DNA of 64,000 nt, from contig OY969916.1 of assembly GCA_963704535.1 (NCBI GenBank), positions 5,022,001-5,086,000 of the forward strand, given 5' to 3'. Each line of letters starts with the position of its first letter. Within the stretch, counting starts at the first letter, position 1. Source of the DNA: G963704535 sp963704535. GTDB taxonomy: Bacteria > Chloroflexota > Chloroflexia > Chloroflexales > Roseiflexaceae. The notes below the pieces were generated by a model, which was not told the DNA's origin, made no database searches, and saw nothing but the letters and a program-made list of their open reading frames with translations. A program made the position numbers and the translations under genes. Of the stretch, positions 35,241-43,287 are shown piece after piece.

Positions 35241-37115
35241 TTAGGCCCAGCCCATCGCCCGCCACTCGGCGAAGCGCGCCCGCAGGCGCAGCCCCGCCGC
35301 AGGCGCTAGGCGCCCGACCTGCTCGGCCAGCGCCGCCCGACCCTCCGCGCCGATCCGGGCGCCGGCCCACGCCACCAGGGCGGCGAAGCTGTAGGCCAGG
35401 TAGTCGCCGATCCACTGGCGAACGCCGGCCGGGCCGAGCACGCGCCAGGCGATCGGGACGATGCGCGGGTAGCGGCGGAACATGCCCAGGATCATACGGT
35501 GATAATCGCCCCAGCGCATCTGGTCGCGGAAGAAGCGCCGCGCCAGCTCCTCACCCAGATCGCTCAGGACGGTGAGAAAGACATTCTGTAGCGTGTTGAC
35601 ATTGTCGGGCGCCCCCCAGGGCTGCATAAAGCGGCTGAAGACCCAGTTGAGCGAGACATTGACCTGGTAGGCGCTGATCGCGCGCAGGTGGCGCGGGTCG
35701 AGCAGATCCTGGCGCAGCGCCTCGTGCAGCAGGGCCGTGGTGCGACCCAGGTTGCGAACGTGCGAACCAAAGCCGCAGAAGGTCAGCGGCGATTGCTGGG
35801 CGGCCGAATCGCCGACCGGCAGCACGCCGCGCAGCAGCGGCGCCTCCTGCCGCCGCAGGCTGTGGCGCGCGGGGATGTAACCATAGACCGGCTTGATATG
35901 GCGGAAGTCCGGGCCGGGGCGCTTATAGGTCGGCAGCAGGGCGAAGTAGTCCTCGAAGAGCTGCATCAGCGAAGGAGATTGGAGATTGGAGATTGGAGAT
36001 TGGCCGGTGCTCAATCTCCAATCTCCAATCTCCAATCTCCGATCCCCAAGGGTGTCGTAGTAAAAGAGGTACACGGTCAGCTCGTCGCCGCGACCGGGGA
36101 AGCCCTCCCACAGATACTGCTGGCCGCGCTGCGCGTCGGCGACACTGACCAGGATGTCGCCGACACGCGGGTTGTGGGTGTCGGGCGCCGTGCCGGCAGC
36201 GAACCCGGCCGCGACGGTGCCGACGGTCGGGCAGACGCCGGCGAAGGGGTGGCCGCCGAAGCGCCGCAGCGCCAGCGGCGAACTGCTGCCCATGCCGTCG
36301 AGCAGCAGCCGCGCGCCATACCGCTCGACGCTCCCATCGGCGCCGCCGACCTCGACCAGCACGCGCGTGGGGCCCAAGTCGCAGGCGACGACGCGGCGAA
36401 AGGCCCGCCGGTCCAGCACCACCCCGCCGGCCTGCTCCAGCTTGCGGCGCGCCAGCCGCAGCAGCGCCCCCGCATCCAGGGCGACGGTCAGCACATCGCG
36501 CATCCGTAGCTCGGCCGGACGGCCCGCCCCGGCGTAGAAGCGAACCACGCCGCAGTCGTACTCGGCCATGATCACGTCGCGCAGCTCATCCCAAGCGCAC
36601 AGGCCGGCCTCGACCAGCGCGCCCAGCTCGGCGCGCGAGATATTCCATTCGCGGTGGGCGCAACCAACCTCGTCCCGGTCGAACAACAGCACGCGACAGC
36701 CGTAGCGGCGCGCCATAACGGCGGCGTGCAGCAGCCCCAGCCCGCCGCCGGCGTAGATCAGGTCGTAGTCGGTTGGAGGTTGGAGATTGGAGATTGGAGA
36801 TTGGGAGTAGCAATTTGTCCGTTGTCCGTTGTCTGTTGTCCGTTGCGTGTTGCGTGTTGCGTGTTGCGTGTTGCGTGTTGCGTGTTGCGTGCTTGTTCTT
36901 TGTTCTTTGTTCTTTGCTCTTTGTTCTCTGTCGTCGGTGGTCGGCGGTCGGCGGATGGCGTCCCAGGCCGCGTCGAGCTGCATGATGCGGTCCAGGTGGT
37001 CGAGCGCGCCCATCTCGGCGAACGCGGCGAGCGTGCGCGGGTAGCGGGCGAGACCGCCGCTTTCGGTCAGCCGATCGGAGATTGGAGATTGGAGATTGGA
37101 GAAGGTCCTCGTCAT
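35241..37115 (-). CDS. cruA: CruA-type lycopene cyclase, with heptamer-repeat insertions
   Basis: CruA-type flavoproteins cyclise lycopene to gamma/beta-carotene in green bacteria and chloroflexi. Core signatures: a short N-terminal region YPRTLAAFAEMGALDHLDRI, FAD motif DLIYAGGGLGLLHAAVMARR, REWNISRAELGALVEAGL, LLLDGMGSSSPLALRR, and the later CGFGSHVRNLGRTTALLHEA. At 624 residues it carries extra, non-homologous stretches at about residues 5-15, 57-110 and 358-385 that are literal translations of heptamer arrays (NTQHATRNTQHATRNTQ, DWRLSTGQSPISNLQ). All are in frame. The ATG is one base after the TAG of the M29 aminopeptidase gene. Whether the insertions are tolerated is unknown. Confidence 0.82.
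   Translation of the reverse strand: MTRTFSNLQSPISDRLTESGGLARYPRTLAAFAEMGALDHLDRIMQLDAAWDAIRRPPTTDDREQRAKNKEQRTSTQHATRNTQHATRNTQRTTDNGQRTNCYSQSPISNLQPPTDYDLIYAGGGLGLLHAAVMARRYGCRVLLFDRDEVGCAHREWNISRAELGALVEAGLCAWDELRDVIMAEYDCGVVRFYAGAGRPAELRMRDVLTVALDAGALLRLARRKLEQAGGVVLDRRAFRRVVACDLGPTRVLVEVGGADGSVERYGARLLLDGMGSSSPLALRRFGGHPFAGVCPTVGTVAAGFAAGTAPDTHNPRVGDILVSVADAQRGQQYLWEGFPGRGDELTVYLFYYDTLGDRRLEIGDWRLSTGQSPISNLQSPSLMQLFEDYFALLPTYKRPGPDFRHIKPVYGYIPARHSLRRQEAPLLRGVLPVGDSAAQQSPLTFCGFGSHVRNLGRTTALLHEALRQDLLDPRHLRAISAYQVNVSLNWVFSRFMQPWGAPDNVNTLQNVFLTVLSDLGEELARRFFRDQMRWGDYHRMILGMFRRYPRIVPIAWRVLGPAGVRQWIGDYLAYSFAALVAWAGARIGAEGRAALAEQVGRLAPAAGLRLRARFAEWRAMGWA
35974..36040. repeat. Heptamer hairpin (GGAGATT class) inside cruA
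   Basis: Four GGAGATT units, spacer CCGGTGCT, then four AATCTCC units. In cruA it is translated in frame as RRLEIGDWRLSTGQSPISNL. Confidence 0.9.
36772..36950. repeat. Composite heptamer array inside cruA (five classes in a row)
   Basis: Successive tandem heptamers: GGAGATT, GTTGTCC, GTTGCGT (seven units), TTGTTCT and GGTCGGC. Only one arm of each class is present, yet the gene stays open through about 50 codons. It separates the conserved N-terminal segment from the FAD motif. Confidence 0.9.
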
Positions 37116-37116
37116 A

Positions 37117-38226
37117 CTAGCTCTCGATCAGAAACTTCCCATCTTTGTAGAACAGTTCGCCATCGGCATAGGCCGCGCCGCCCTGGCGCATATCGCAGAT
37201 CATATCCCAGTGCAGCGCCGAGCGGTTCTGCCCGCCGATCTCCTCGAATGAGCTGCCGAGCGCCAGGTGGATCGTCCCGCCGATCTTCTCGTCGAACAGG
37301 ATGTTGCGGCTGAAGCGCTGGATATCGTAGTTGGTGCCGAAGGCCGCCTCGCCGAGCCGTAGGGCGCCATCGTCCATGGCCAGCAGCGAGTGCAGCAGGT
37401 CCTCACCCTTCGCCGCCGTCGCCCGCGTGACCTTGCCGTCCTCGAACACCAGCCGAACATCTTCGACCTCACGACCAGAGTATACGGCTGGGAAGCTAAA
37501 GCGGATGTGGCCCTGGGTGCTAGTCTCGTCGGGGCTGGTGAAGACCTCGCCGTCGGGGAAGTTCCTCTCGCCAGCGGCGTTGACCCAACTGCGCCCGGCG
37601 GTGTGGTAGGTTAGGTCGGTGTCCGGCCCGACCAGGCGGATGACCTGCTTGGCGCCCAGGAAATCGGCGATGCGCTGCTGCTCGGCCTGCACGGCCTGCC
37701 AGGCGGCAACCGGGTCCTCGCGGTCGAGCTTGCCGGCGTTGTAGACAAAGTCCTCATAGTCCGCCAGCGACATCTCGGCATCCTGGGCGGCAGCCTGGGT
37801 CGGGAACAGGGTGATGCTCCAGTTCGCCGCGCCGGCATGCACGCGCGCGAAGAAGCGCTCGCTCAGCTCGCGGTTGGCCTGGCGGCGCATGGCGATCTTC
37901 TGCGGGTCGGCGCCGCTCAGGCTCTTGGTGTTCTCGCTGCCCAGGATGTACAGCGACGCATCGATCTCCTCGATCTCCTGCCGCGCCAGGTTGGAAACAT
38001 AGCGGATCTGGGTCTCGCTGCCGTGCTTGTACAGCAGTTCCTCGGTGCCCTCGATCGCGATACGCAGCAGCGGGTGTACGCCGAGCAGCAGCGCCTCGCG
38101 GTAGATCTCGCGGATCAGCGGCGCGGCCGCCTCGCTCGCGATGATCCGAAACAGATCCCCTTCTTTGAGTGGGAGCGAATAGCGCACCATCACGCGCGCC
38201 AGCTTTGCCACACGCGGGTCGCCCAT
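37117..38226 (-). CDS. M29-family metallo-aminopeptidase
   Basis: This 369-residue enzyme matches aminopeptidase T/S-type M29 peptidases in length. Conserved blocks: RVAKLARVMVRYSLPLKEGD at the N terminus, GERNFPDGEVFTSPDE and FGTNYDIQRFS, DEKIGGTIHLALGSS and ALHWDMICDMR, which hold the Glu, His, Tyr and Asp metal ligands. It is a cytosolic exopeptidase with broad specificity. The frame is intact. It is followed by cruA with a one-base gap. A TTTGTTC heptamer array lies upstream (38288-38318). Confidence 0.93.
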   Translation of the reverse strand: MGDPRVAKLARVMVRYSLPLKEGDLFRIIASEAAAPLIREIYREALLLGVHPLLRIAIEGTEELLYKHGSETQIRYVSNLARQEIEEIDASLYILGSENTKSLSGADPQKIAMRRQANRELSERFFARVHAGAANWSITLFPTQAAAQDAEMSLADYEDFVYNAGKLDREDPVAAWQAVQAEQQRIADFLGAKQVIRLVGPDTDLTYHTAGRSWVNAAGERNFPDGEVFTSPDETSTQGHIRFSFPAVYSGREVEDVRLVFEDGKVTRATAAKGEDLLHSLLAMDDGALRLGEAAFGTNYDIQRFSRNILFDEKIGGTIHLALGSSFEEIGGQNRSALHWDMICDMRQGGAAYADGELFYKDGKFLIES

Positions 38227-38318
38227 AGTAATCTGTCCCTTTCTATGCGGTTAAGGCGGGAGAATAAAGAAGCCCTGTATCCGCCATTGTTTGTTCTTGG
38301 TTCTTTGTTCTTTGTTCT

Positions 38319-38837
38319 TTAGAGGCACGCGCCGCCGTTACGATTCTCGACGGCAATGCCGCGCTCCAGGATGATCGGCGCGATCGGCGATTCAGCCCAG
38401 AACAGCGTCGAGAGGAAGTCATTCGTATCGATCAACCGGCGCTCGACAGTTTCAAACTGTGCCCTAAACGGGTAGACCTCGACCCTGGCCCAAAAACGGG
38501 CTTGATAATAGGTCCTAGGGCCGTCCGGGTGGCCGGGGTCGTCGATGCGCTGGCAGCCGATGTACCGGCTGCGGACCACTCGCGCGCGGGCCTGCTCCCA
38601 CACCTCGCGCGCAAGCGCATCCTCTAGCGACTCGCCCTGCTCCGGCTGGCCGCCGGGCAAGTCCCAGCGCTGGCCGTCGCCGGTCACAAGCACGATTTTC
38701 CGATGCTCGGTGAAGCAGATGCCGGATGCCTGGGTCGTGAGGTCGCGGGGCGGCACAAACGAGGCCGGCAGCCAACTGGCCGTCATACGCCGGCCCTCCC
38801 ACATCACTTCTTCCTGGACTGTTACCGATTCGCTCAT
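38319..38837 (-). CDS. NUDIX hydrolase
   Basis: The NUDIX box is GQPEQGESLEDALAREVWEQ: G-x5-E-x7-R-E-x2-E is present, but the next Glu is Gln and the following Gly is Arg, so the box is slightly degenerate. The fold hydrolyses nucleoside diphosphates linked to another moiety; substrate unknown. The start at ATG 38837 overlaps the stop of the YvcK-like gene by four bases (ATGA), so they are translationally coupled; the frame extends to 38909 only as overlap. The last codons lie in a TTCTTTG array. A link to nucleotide-sugar housekeeping is inferred from the cluster. Confidence 0.82.
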   Translation of the reverse strand: MSESVTVQEEVMWEGRRMTASWLPASFVPPRDLTTQASGICFTEHRKIVLVTGDGQRWDLPGGQPEQGESLEDALAREVWEQARARVVRSRYIGCQRIDDPGHPDGPRTYYQARFWARVEVYPFRAQFETVERRLIDTNDFLSTLFWAESPIAPIILERGIAVENRNGGACL

Positions 38838-39826
38838 AGGCTGATTAGCTCCTGTAGCGCCGCGCCAAGCGCCGCCGTATCGTATCGGATCGTATCCTGT
38901 TTGTTCCACAGCACGCGCCTAGCTCCCCCACCCTCGGTCATATGGCGCGCAACCGACCGCACACCCAGCGCGGCGATTGCAGCAAGCTCGTCGTCGTCGG
39001 GCCGCAGCAAGAAGACCCCGTCGTCCTCGTACCGGCGCAGTGTGGCCGGGTCGGGGGCGCCGCGGTTGATCAGCGCGGCGTCGAGCGTGCCCGGCCCCAG
39101 CGCCTCGACGATCCGCCGGACGTGATCCAGCACAGTGTAGTCATCGGTCTGCCCTGGCTGGGTCGTGCTATTGCACACATAGACAACCGTTCCGCGTGCC
39201 TCCTGAAGCGCTGCGGCCATGCCCTCGAACAAGAGGTCGGCCAGCAGCGTCGTGAACAGGCTGCCAGGCCCCAGGACGACCAGGTCGGCGGTGCGGATCG
39301 CCTGGAGCGCCAGTGGGTGCGCCGGCGCCCCGTCGCGCAGGAACAGGCGCACGATCGGCGACTTGTTCAGGCCGCGCACAGCCAGCTCGCCCTCGACAAT
39401 CGTCCCATCGGCCAGCTCGGCGCAAAGCTGCGTGTCGGCCGTCGCGACCGGGATCACCTTAGCCATGCAGCCGGCCATATGGGCGGCATAATCAACGGCG
39501 GCGCCAAAGTCGCCCAGGACCTGCGTGAGCGCCGCGATCAGCAGGTTGCCGAAGGCCATGCCCTCAAGCTGCGGCACGCCCGCCCCACTGAACCGATGCT
39601 GCAATAGCTCGGCCTGGAGCGGGTCGGTGGCGAAGGCCGCGATCGTGGCGCGCAGATCACCAGGCGCGGGAATGCCGCCGATCGCGCGGGCCAGCCCGGT
39701 GGAGCGGCCAGTGTCTGTGACCGCGATGACGGCGGTCAGTTGATCGGCGAAGGGTTGGACGGCTCTCAGCACCTGGCTGGCGCCGCCGCCGCCGCCGACT
39801 GCGACGATATGGAAGGAGTCTGTCAC
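38834..39826 (-). CDS. YvcK/CofD-like family protein
   Basis: This 330-residue protein starts with IVAVGGGGGASQVLRAVQPF (nucleotide-binding loop of the YvcK/CofD fold) and has DTGRSTGLARAIGGIPAPGD, EGMAFGNLLIAALTQVLGD and LVVLGPGSLFTTLLADLLF. YvcK-type proteins bind UDP-sugars and regulate central carbon flow and cell-wall synthesis; in Bacillus, YvcK binds UDP-GlcNAc. Lacks membrane segments, unlike the paralogue at 43.3 kb. It overlaps DUF4276 upstream (ATGA) and NUDIX downstream (ATGA). Next to an alternative GlmU, so a link to UDP-GlcNAc status is plausible. Confidence 0.85.
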   Translation of the reverse strand: MTDSFHIVAVGGGGGASQVLRAVQPFADQLTAVIAVTDTGRSTGLARAIGGIPAPGDLRATIAAFATDPLQAELLQHRFSGAGVPQLEGMAFGNLLIAALTQVLGDFGAAVDYAAHMAGCMAKVIPVATADTQLCAELADGTIVEGELAVRGLNKSPIVRLFLRDGAPAHPLALQAIRTADLVVLGPGSLFTTLLADLLFEGMAAALQEARGTVVYVCNSTTQPGQTDDYTVLDHVRRIVEALGPGTLDAALINRGAPDPATLRRYEDDGVFLLRPDDDELAAIAALGVRSVARHMTEGGGARRVLWNKQDTIRYDTAALGAALQELISL

Positions 39827-40542
39827 TGTGGTGTATCAGTCGCTTGTGATTTGTCTAGAGCCTCAATGTGCTGTAGCCAACTATCAAAGTGTGGGCACTT
39901 TGCGCGCAACACCGTCAGGCCGATTTTCGCGGCGATCAAAGGCCCAGCCGATGATTTTCGTCCTGCATATTCAGGTATCAACTGTATGATTCTTTTTGAT
40001 GGTGCGGTTTCTGGATTATCGTTAATAAGCTCCGGCGAAGCGAACCCATCTGCCATTTGAATAAGCTGGCGAATTGGCTGCTCGTGTTCGATAAACTCCC
40101 AATCAAATTTCTCAGGATTGGCTAGAAGCAGCGCCTCGAACTCATGCAACTGGATGTAAGGGATAAAGCGCAAATGCCCAAGATCAGCCTTAAATGCCGC
40201 TTCCAGGGCTTCTACACGTCTATACGGATCACCCAGACGACGTGCATTGGCATAGTTTGGGAAGTCGTCAGGGAGGGCATAGAGATCGAACATTGTCGAA
40301 AAAAAGGCGTCACTATTTTGATCCTCGCGCATCCATCGTTCTAAATCGCGCTTTGCACGCTGGTAGTCAAGCAACCCACCGCGATAAATACGGGTACTTT
40401 GATCGGTGCGGCTACGATGGCGGCTCGTCTCAACCGATCGTACATCAATAGAGATACTGAACTGTCCACAGTGGTTGACCAGTACCTGGTTGACGAACGT
40501 TTCCTCTGTTTGGCCCTCAACGATCATATGGAGCCGGATCAT
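39823..40542 (-). CDS. DUF4276 (TOPRIM-like) protein
   Basis: This 239-residue protein has the DUF4276 signatures: MIVEGQTEETFVNQVL (acidic first motif), STMFDLYALPDDFPNYA, PYIQLHEFEALLLANPEKF, NDNPETAPSKRIIQLIPEY and AKCPHFDSWL. The fold is TOPRIM-like, suggesting a metal-dependent nuclease. The start ATG 40542 overlaps the TGA of the AAA ATPase gene (TGATG), so the two are coupled. ATPase plus TOPRIM pairs (RloAB/AbiL, PARIS and OLD types) act in phage defence; that this pair does so is an inference. GC content is clearly below the neighbours. Confidence 0.85.
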   Translation of the reverse strand: MIRLHMIVEGQTEETFVNQVLVNHCGQFSISIDVRSVETSRHRSRTDQSTRIYRGGLLDYQRAKRDLERWMREDQNSDAFFSTMFDLYALPDDFPNYANARRLGDPYRRVEALEAAFKADLGHLRFIPYIQLHEFEALLLANPEKFDWEFIEHEQPIRQLIQMADGFASPELINDNPETAPSKRIIQLIPEYAGRKSSAGPLIAAKIGLTVLRAKCPHFDSWLQHIEALDKSQATDTPQ

Positions 40543-41642
40543 CACCCTGGCCTCCCACCCAGCACATTTTTCTCCCACAGTTCAGCCAGCGAGTATTCCG
40601 AGAGCCAGTCTTGCAGTTTGACCGGATCGAGGCGGTGGAACATTGATGCCCGATCTGGCCGATCAACAACAATAATTTGCTCAGGTTCAAAGTAGTCGAT
40701 CAGCGTCATTGACTGTGTGGAAAGGATAACCTGGCGATGGAGCGAGACACTTTTCAGTAAACCAGCGATAATGTTGATCGCATATGGATGTAACCCTAAT
40801 TCCGGCTCATCGAGAATGATAACGCTTGGTAACTCTTCAGCCGGTTGAAGGAGCAGTGTTATCAGTGCTATTGCTCGTAGTATGCCGTCGGATGCTTGAT
40901 GTGCGCCGAAAATCGCATCACTACCACGCTCGCGCCATTGTAGAAGAACCGAATGAGCGATTGGCTCTAGGACAAAATCGCCGAAAAAAGGGGCGATCAG
41001 TCGAATAACCTCGACAATACGAGCATAAGCACGTGGCTCGACATCACGCAGACGTAGGAGAAGTGGCGCCAGATTGGCTCCATCGTCCCTTAAGAAACGA
41101 TTATCGTTGATGTCCCACCGCTGGCGGATGCGCGCGGATTCGGACGTGTTATGGAATTGATAGACGACGCAGCGTTTCAGCAGATTAAGAATGTATCTGG
41201 CACTACGTTTGCCCTGTTCAGCCTGCTCGATCAATCGCATTTCGCGATGACCGGCGCCTAACAATGTCCAATCGTGTTGTTTGCCGGGTGGTGTAAAACG
41301 GTAGCGTTCGTCGGCAAAAATCAACGTATCCGGAGCCGCATAATTGAGCCGCATGGCATACTCATTCCTGCCATCACTTGTCTCGAACGTGAGCGCGGCG
41401 TTGATTTCGGGTGTGGTGCTGGCTCCGTCATGCAACAGGGCGTTAGCTCCACCAACTTTTCCAACGAAGAATTGCAAATTGCCGGGCGCAGGTGTCATCC
41501 AATTAAGCAGCTTAAAGAAAGAGATCAGGTTCGACTTACCTGCCCCATTGGGTCCGATCAAGACGTTGAGTGACGTGAAATCAAGTGTAGTGGAATGGAG
41601 CGATTTAAAACCACTCAGTTCAAGGCAAGTTAATGAATCCAT
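40542..41642 (-). CDS. AAA (AAA_21/RecF-like) ATPase
   Basis: A 366-residue SMC/RecF-type ATPase: Walker A LIGPNGAGKSNLISFF at about residue 30, a signature-like QASDGILRAIALITLL, Walker B SVIILDEPELGLHP and a His-containing switch (RQVILSTQSMTLIDYF). No DNA-binding zinc hook or long coiled coil, as in the short ATPases of OLD/RloA/AbiL-like pairs. The start at 41642 has GAGGG at good spacing; an in-frame ATG lies seven codons upstream. It is coupled to the DUF4276 gene. Codon use and GC are lower than in the flanking GlmU and YvcK genes, suggesting transfer into the cluster. Confidence 0.85.
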   Translation of the reverse strand: MDSLTCLELSGFKSLHSTTLDFTSLNVLIGPNGAGKSNLISFFKLLNWMTPAPGNLQFFVGKVGGANALLHDGASTTPEINAALTFETSDGRNEYAMRLNYAAPDTLIFADERYRFTPPGKQHDWTLLGAGHREMRLIEQAEQGKRSARYILNLLKRCVVYQFHNTSESARIRQRWDINDNRFLRDDGANLAPLLLRLRDVEPRAYARIVEVIRLIAPFFGDFVLEPIAHSVLLQWRERGSDAIFGAHQASDGILRAIALITLLLQPAEELPSVIILDEPELGLHPYAINIIAGLLKSVSLHRQVILSTQSMTLIDYFEPEQIIVVDRPDRASMFHRLDPVKLQDWLSEYSLAELWEKNVLGGRPG

Positions 41643-41665
41643 TCCACTACCCTCTTTATCCATAT

Positions 41666-43078
41666 TTATTTGCGTTCATCTGCGCCCAAAGAAAGCCCAA
41701 CTGGCTCGAACGCGTGGACGGCCTCGGCCTCGGCCCGCGCCAGCGCCGCCTCGCCGCCGTCGGGCGGCCCGGCCTGCGCGCGCCGCGGCGCCCCATCGGT
41801 CATGCTGACGCGGCTACCGCGCGTCATCGCGAACACCTCGCGCAGCATCAACTCATGCCCCGGCGAGAGCGTGAGCTTGCGGCGGCCCATAACCTTGCGG
41901 GCCACGTCGATCATACCGTCGATCCGGTACTCGCGAAACACCTCCCCGCCCCAGGTGAACGGCGGAATCGTCTTGGGGGCGAAGTGGATACCGAAGATAT
42001 TCGATCCGGTGCCAATCACCGCGCCGCCGTTCAAGTGCAGGCCGATGCCCAGCTTGACGTGATCGGCCAGGAAGCAGCCCAGCTTGAGAATGCCGCTGTC
42101 GATCTGGCCGAACCCTTCGAGCACGACCCGGATCGTGCCGTAGGTGTTCTTGAGATCGCTATTGGTCGTCATCGCGCCGATGTTGACCCACTCGCCAAGG
42201 TAGGAGTGGCCCAGGAAGCCGTCGTGGTGCTTGTTGCTGTAGCCCTGCACAATGCTGGCCTCGACCTCGCCGCCGATCCGGCAGACCGGGCCGATGGTCG
42301 TCTCGGCCCGGATTCGAGCGCTGGAGATCAGCGCGCCTGGGCCGAACGCGGCTGGCCCCTGGATAAACGAGAACGGCTCGATATGCGCCGCGTCGATCAC
42401 GATCGGGCCGTCGCGGGCGTCGAGCACCAGCGGGCCGTCCAGCCGCGCCTGCGGGTGAATGAAGACCTGGGCCGGGTTGTGGATCACGACCGAACGGTCG
42501 GCCGGCGGGCGATCGGCGGCCGAAGGCCACTCGTTGCGGCCCAGGAGCACCGGCAGGTCGCGCCCGATCTGCTCGCCATTGGCGGCGATCAGGTCCCAGG
42601 GAAAGGTCAGCATGCGCGCCTCGACCTCGACGACGCGCGCGAAGCGGCGCAGCTCGGCCAGCGCCAGCTCGGAGCGCTGCTCCATAAGGTACAGCAGCAC
42701 GGCGCTCGCCAGCGCGGGCGACAGGCGCGCGCCCAGCAGCACCGCGCCGTCGAGCACGCCTGGCCCGGCGTCGGCCACGTATACCGTGTTAAGCGGCGCC
42801 GCCAGCAGCTCGGGCAGCCAGGTGACGTCCATCGCGCGCCCATTGACAAACGTCAGCGGCGTGCTCTGGCTGAGTAGCGCCATAGGCCAGCGCCCGGCGC
42901 CGTAGACGCCGGCCAGGTGCGGCCGGCAGATCGCAGCCGGCGCGCGCCCAAGCAGCGCGGCGATGCGCTCGCGCAGCGTGAAGAGCCCGCAACGCAGCTC
43001 GAACACCGGCCGTGAGTAGACCAGCGGCAGGAAGATCCGGTAGCCCTCGTCTTCAAATAAGATAACGGTATTAGACAT
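41666..43078 (-). CDS. Alternative GlmU-like sugar-phosphate nucleotidyltransferase/acyltransferase
   Basis: This 470-residue protein resembles the TIGR03991 group (putative UDP-GlcNAc diphosphorylase/glucosamine-1-P acetyltransferase). N-terminal FEDEGYRIFLPLVYSRPVFE and LRERIAALLGRAP replace the usual nucleotidyltransferase motif. The C-terminal half is a left-handed beta-helix: GEVEASIVQGYSNKHHDGFL, GEWVNIGAMTTNSDLKNTYG and LGIGLHLNGGAVIGTGSNIF. It probably provides UDP-GlcNAc or a related sugar for the wall. It sits between two YvcK-like genes and upstream of the AAA/DUF4276 pair. The C terminus ends in Ala/Glu-rich low complexity. Confidence 0.85.
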   Translation of the reverse strand: MSNTVILFEDEGYRIFLPLVYSRPVFELRCGLFTLRERIAALLGRAPAAICRPHLAGVYGAGRWPMALLSQSTPLTFVNGRAMDVTWLPELLAAPLNTVYVADAGPGVLDGAVLLGARLSPALASAVLLYLMEQRSELALAELRRFARVVEVEARMLTFPWDLIAANGEQIGRDLPVLLGRNEWPSAADRPPADRSVVIHNPAQVFIHPQARLDGPLVLDARDGPIVIDAAHIEPFSFIQGPAAFGPGALISSARIRAETTIGPVCRIGGEVEASIVQGYSNKHHDGFLGHSYLGEWVNIGAMTTNSDLKNTYGTIRVVLEGFGQIDSGILKLGCFLADHVKLGIGLHLNGGAVIGTGSNIFGIHFAPKTIPPFTWGGEVFREYRIDGMIDVARKVMGRRKLTLSPGHELMLREVFAMTRGSRVSMTDGAPRRAQAGPPDGGEAALARAEAEAVHAFEPVGLSLGADERK

Positions 43079-43107
43079 TTTGATTTACGATTTGTCTCAG
43101 AAACTGT

Positions 43108-43284
43108 TTGGAAAGAGAGATTCTTGAGGGGCGGCCCCCTCAAACTCCCCCTTTTCAAACAATCTCTGATTGGTGGGAAGGGATCCTTGAGGGGCGGCCC
43201 CCTCAAACTCCCCCTTTTCAAACAATCTCTGATTGGTGGGAAGGGATCCTTGAGGGGCGGCCCCCTCAAACTCCCCCTTTTCAA
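43108..43284 (-). repeat. Tandem array of the 3' GGGG/CCCC hairpin (63-bp period, three units)
   Basis: On the gene strand each unit is TTTGAAAAGGGGGAGTTTGA, GGGGGCCGCCCCTCAAGGAT, CCCTTCCCACCAATCAGAGA. GGATCC-containing copies are exactly 63 bases apart (43181 and 43244). The array begins four bases after the stop of the second YvcK-like gene (43288) and ends near the start of the GlmU-like gene. Confidence 0.92.
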
Positions 43285-43287
43285 AAT

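Noticed and set aside
40542..41642. GajA-like single-protein Gabija nuclease
   Set aside because: The ATPase has no fused TOPRIM domain; the TOPRIM-like protein is a separate gene and no UvrD-like GajB is present.
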